64,000 bases of DNA from an uncultured Bacteroidales bacterium (GTDB lineage: Bacteria; Bacteroidota; Bacteroidia; Bacteroidales; Bacteroidaceae): contig CADBXO010000004.1 in assembly GCA_902798685.1 (NCBI GenBank), forward strand, positions 62,001-126,000, given 5' to 3'. Numbering within the stretch: position 1 is the first letter of the stretch; each line of letters starts with the position of its first letter. Positions 62,020 to 64,000 of the stretch are shown piece by piece. Made by a program: the position numbers and the translations under genes. The notes under the pieces are model-generated. The model saw nothing but the letters and a program-made list of their open reading frames with translations. It was not told where the DNA came from and searched no databases.

Positions 62020-64000
62020 ATGAAGATATTTGACAAGATAAGGTCTTTAGCCTTAGGATTGGCAGGTTTTATGCTGCTGTTCTCAACTCCTGTTTCAGCT
62101 CAGAACACTACGGAGGATCTTGTGGTAGTTACCGGTTTTGTAACCGATGCGGCTCTCAATACTCCCATGCCCGGTGTCAGAGTTCAGGCTTATAATAACA
62201 CCCGTTACTCAGCAATGAGTAAGGCTGACGGTTCATTTACAATCAGGGTTCCTGAATATGTAACATCACTTACATTCAGTCTTGAAGGTTGCAATACCAT
62301 AGTTGAATCCCTTAAGGGACGCACCGAGGGTGTCAACGTAAAGATGTTTGATGAGAATTTCTCAGAGATTTACAGAACCAGCACCAGTGCGAATTCAGTT
62401 TCTGAGGCCGGCATATCACGAGTTAATGCCGATCTGAGTGTGGATGTCCAGATGCAGCAGTCTTTGCAGGGCGGCATCTTTTCAATCATGCGTTCAGGTC
62501 AGCTCGGTATGGGTGCGCTGATGCAGATTGACGGTATCAATTCACTGAACATCAACACACAGCCGCTCATTGTACTGGACGGTGTCATTCTCGATATGGG
62601 CTACGATCAAGTAGCGATGCATGACGGATTCTATAATAACCTGCTTGCAAACATCCCCGTTGAGGATATTGAGTCTGTTCAGGTTCTCAAGAACGGATAC
62701 GGAATTTACGGATCAAAAGGATCAAATGGTGTCATTCTTATCAATTCCAAGCGTATCAAGACTATGGCCACCAAGATTGATGTGAACATATCCGGAAACT
62801 ATCAGTTGATGCCCAAACTTCCGATGGTAATGAATGAGTCACAATACCGTTCATACGCTTCTGAGTTGCTGGGTACCACAGGAACCAAACTGACAACATT
62901 CAAGTTTCTCCAGTCAGACTACAACTATCCGTACTACTACTGGTATCATGAGAATGAGACAGACTGGAGCAAGGTATCATATCAGGATGCTTTTGTACAG
63001 AGTTATGACGTAACCGTACAGGGTGGTGATGATGTTGCCAATTACAGTCTTGCAGTAGGTTATGTGACAGGTGATGCTACTCTTGCCGAGAGTGAGTTCT
63101 CACGTTTCAATCTGCGTCTTAACTCAGATATCATACTTGGAGACAAGGTATCAATGCGTTTTGACGCTTCATACAGTGATGTAACACGTGACCTTCGTGA
63201 CGACGGTGCTCCCGATGACATTGACAACACCATGATCAATGCTCCCGGATTCCTGGCACTGGTAAAATCTCCTTTCCTTTCACCGTATGCACATATGTAC
63301 GGAGGTGGTGTAACCAATTATCTTGCCACCGAGGATGATTATCTTGATGAGGTTCTCGGTACCGACGTATCTCTTGCAAACCCGTTGGCAATTCTTGTAA
63401 ACGGTGACGGTATCAACAAGAACTATTTCGGCAGCCGTTTCATTACACTGAGTGTTATCCCCAAGTGGGAGATCAAGCGTAACCGACTGAATATGTACAG
63501 CCAGTTCACTTACACTCTTGCCAATTCTGACGAGAACAACTATATTCCTCTTAACGGAACCCCGCGTTTTGACATTGAGGGTATAGGTACCGTAGAGAAC
63601 AAGGTTGCCGCCATGTCTGCAAAGCAGGACGGTTTCATGAGCAATACCTTCCTTGAATACATTCATAAGCGTAATGCCCATGACCTGAACATCCAGGCTG
63701 GTTTCCGTTATATTAACAACTCAAGGTTCCAGACCACAATGACCGGTTACAACTCAGGTAACGATAAGAAGCCTAACATGGATAAGAACCTTAAGTACAG
63801 AGTTACAGACGGTTCCGAGGCACAGGACATCTCTCTTACCTGGTGGGGTCAGGCCGGCTATAACTACAAGGAGAAGTACTATCTGGCAGCCAGCGTAGGT
63901 CTTACCGCATCATCACGTTTTGGTAGTGATGTAAAGACAGGAATCCGTATGTTCGGAGTGCCATGGGGACTCTTCCCGTCAGTATCTGCTGCATGGGTTG
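62020..64000 (+). CDS. Second SusC-like TonB-dependent transporter, 3' end outside window
   Basis: The first 660 codons of a SusC-like protein. The signal peptide (MKIFDKIRSLALGLAGFMLLFSTPVSAQ given here in part as GFMLLFSTPVSAQ) precedes a carboxypeptidase-regulatory-like domain (VTGFVTDAALNTPMPGVRV), a plug with QPLIVLDGVILDMG and FRSGQ-like motif IMRSGQLGMGALMQIDG, then barrel strands. It starts 14 bases after the FAS1 lipoprotein gene and is part of the same operon. A SusD partner for it would be expected beyond the right edge. Confidence 0.9.
   Translation, partial: MKIFDKIRSLALGLAGFMLLFSTPVSAQNTTEDLVVVTGFVTDAALNTPMPGVRVQAYNNTRYSAMSKADGSFTIRVPEYVTSLTFSLEGCNTIVESLKGRTEGVNVKMFDENFSEIYRTSTSANSVSEAGISRVNADLSVDVQMQQSLQGGIFSIMRSGQLGMGALMQIDGINSLNINTQPLIVLDGVILDMGYDQVAMHDGFYNNLLANIPVEDIESVQVLKNGYGIYGSKGSNGVILINSKRIKTMATKIDVNISGNYQLMPKLPMVMNESQYRSYASELLGTTGTKLTTFKFLQSDYNYPYYYWYHENETDWSKVSYQDAFVQSYDVTVQGGDDVANYSLAVGYVTGDATLAESEFSRFNLRLNSDIILGDKVSMRFDASYSDVTRDLRDDGAPDDIDNTMINAPGFLALVKSPFLSPYAHMYGGGVTNYLATEDDYLDEVLGTDVSLANPLAILVNGDGINKNYFGSRFITLSVIPKWEIKRNRLNMYSQFTYTLANSDENNYIPLNGTPRFDIEGIGTVENKVAAMSAKQDGFMSNTFLEYIHKRNAHDLNIQAGFRYINNSRFQTTMTGYNSGNDKKPNMDKNLKYRVTDGSEAQDISLTWWGQAGYNYKEKYYLAASVGLTASSRFGSDVKTGIRMFGVPWGLFPSVSAAWV

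Overview
The window looks like chromosomal DNA of a Bacteroidales bacterium, probably Bacteroidaceae or Prevotellaceae. The evidence is many promoters of the Bacteroides sigma-ABfr type (TTG, 19-21 bases, TAnnTTTG), SusC/SusD outer-membrane pairs, Bacteroidetes-type lipoprotein signals, and two gene orders I know from this order of bacteria: ftsX-DUF3098-uppP-truB-queA-folK and DUF4271-hemD-rnpA-yidD-tatD-tyrS. I cannot name the genus from sequence alone.

Layout. 1-2286: a lipoprotein M49 dipeptidyl peptidase III (cut by the window edge) and an EamA transporter. 2283-11777: a surface-polysaccharide locus transcribed both ways from 5357-5475. Leftward it encodes two GT2 glycosyltransferases and a TagB/TagF-type polyol-phosphate transferase. 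Rightward it encodes a Wzx-type flippase, an SDR, a MenD-like ThDP enzyme, a pyruvyl transferase and a WbsX-type transferase. 19475-11778 (minus): the core envelope/tRNA-modification operon, into which three genes for a putative CDP-pentitol pathway (cytidylyltransferase, MDR reductase, pentulose-phosphate epimerase) are inserted between truB and queA. Together with the TagF-like enzyme they suggest a surface glycan carrying pentitol phosphate.

19500-26420 holds three copies of a 135-bp nested-palindrome element, at 3' ends of genes. Two are inverted and bracket a Pif1-like helicase and a RAYT-like (REP-associated, HUH/Y1) transposase. This is the best candidate for an undescribed system. miaB and an acetyl-CoA hydrolase/transferase family gene lie in the same stretch. 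26573-28636 is an ABC transporter with a GntR regulator. 28713-43816 holds rnr, an M64 peptidase, glycosyltransferases, a YfhO protein, ispD-like, metG, yifB, a thioredoxin-fold lipoprotein without the CxxC, and bipA.

43940-50461 has a strikingly short rpsO (45 codons, with the middle of S15 missing in frame), ahcY, a LOG-family gene, DUF4271, hemD, rnpA, yidD, tatD-like, tyrS and tRNA-Gln(UUG). 50462-50786 has a promoter and a strong terminator with no ORF between them, a possible small RNA. 50787-64000 is a polysaccharide-utilisation-like locus: cytoplasmic GH43, large FAS1-domain lipoprotein, SusC, SusD, second FAS1 lipoprotein, and a second SusC running off the edge. No rRNA, prophage or CRISPR array was seen.
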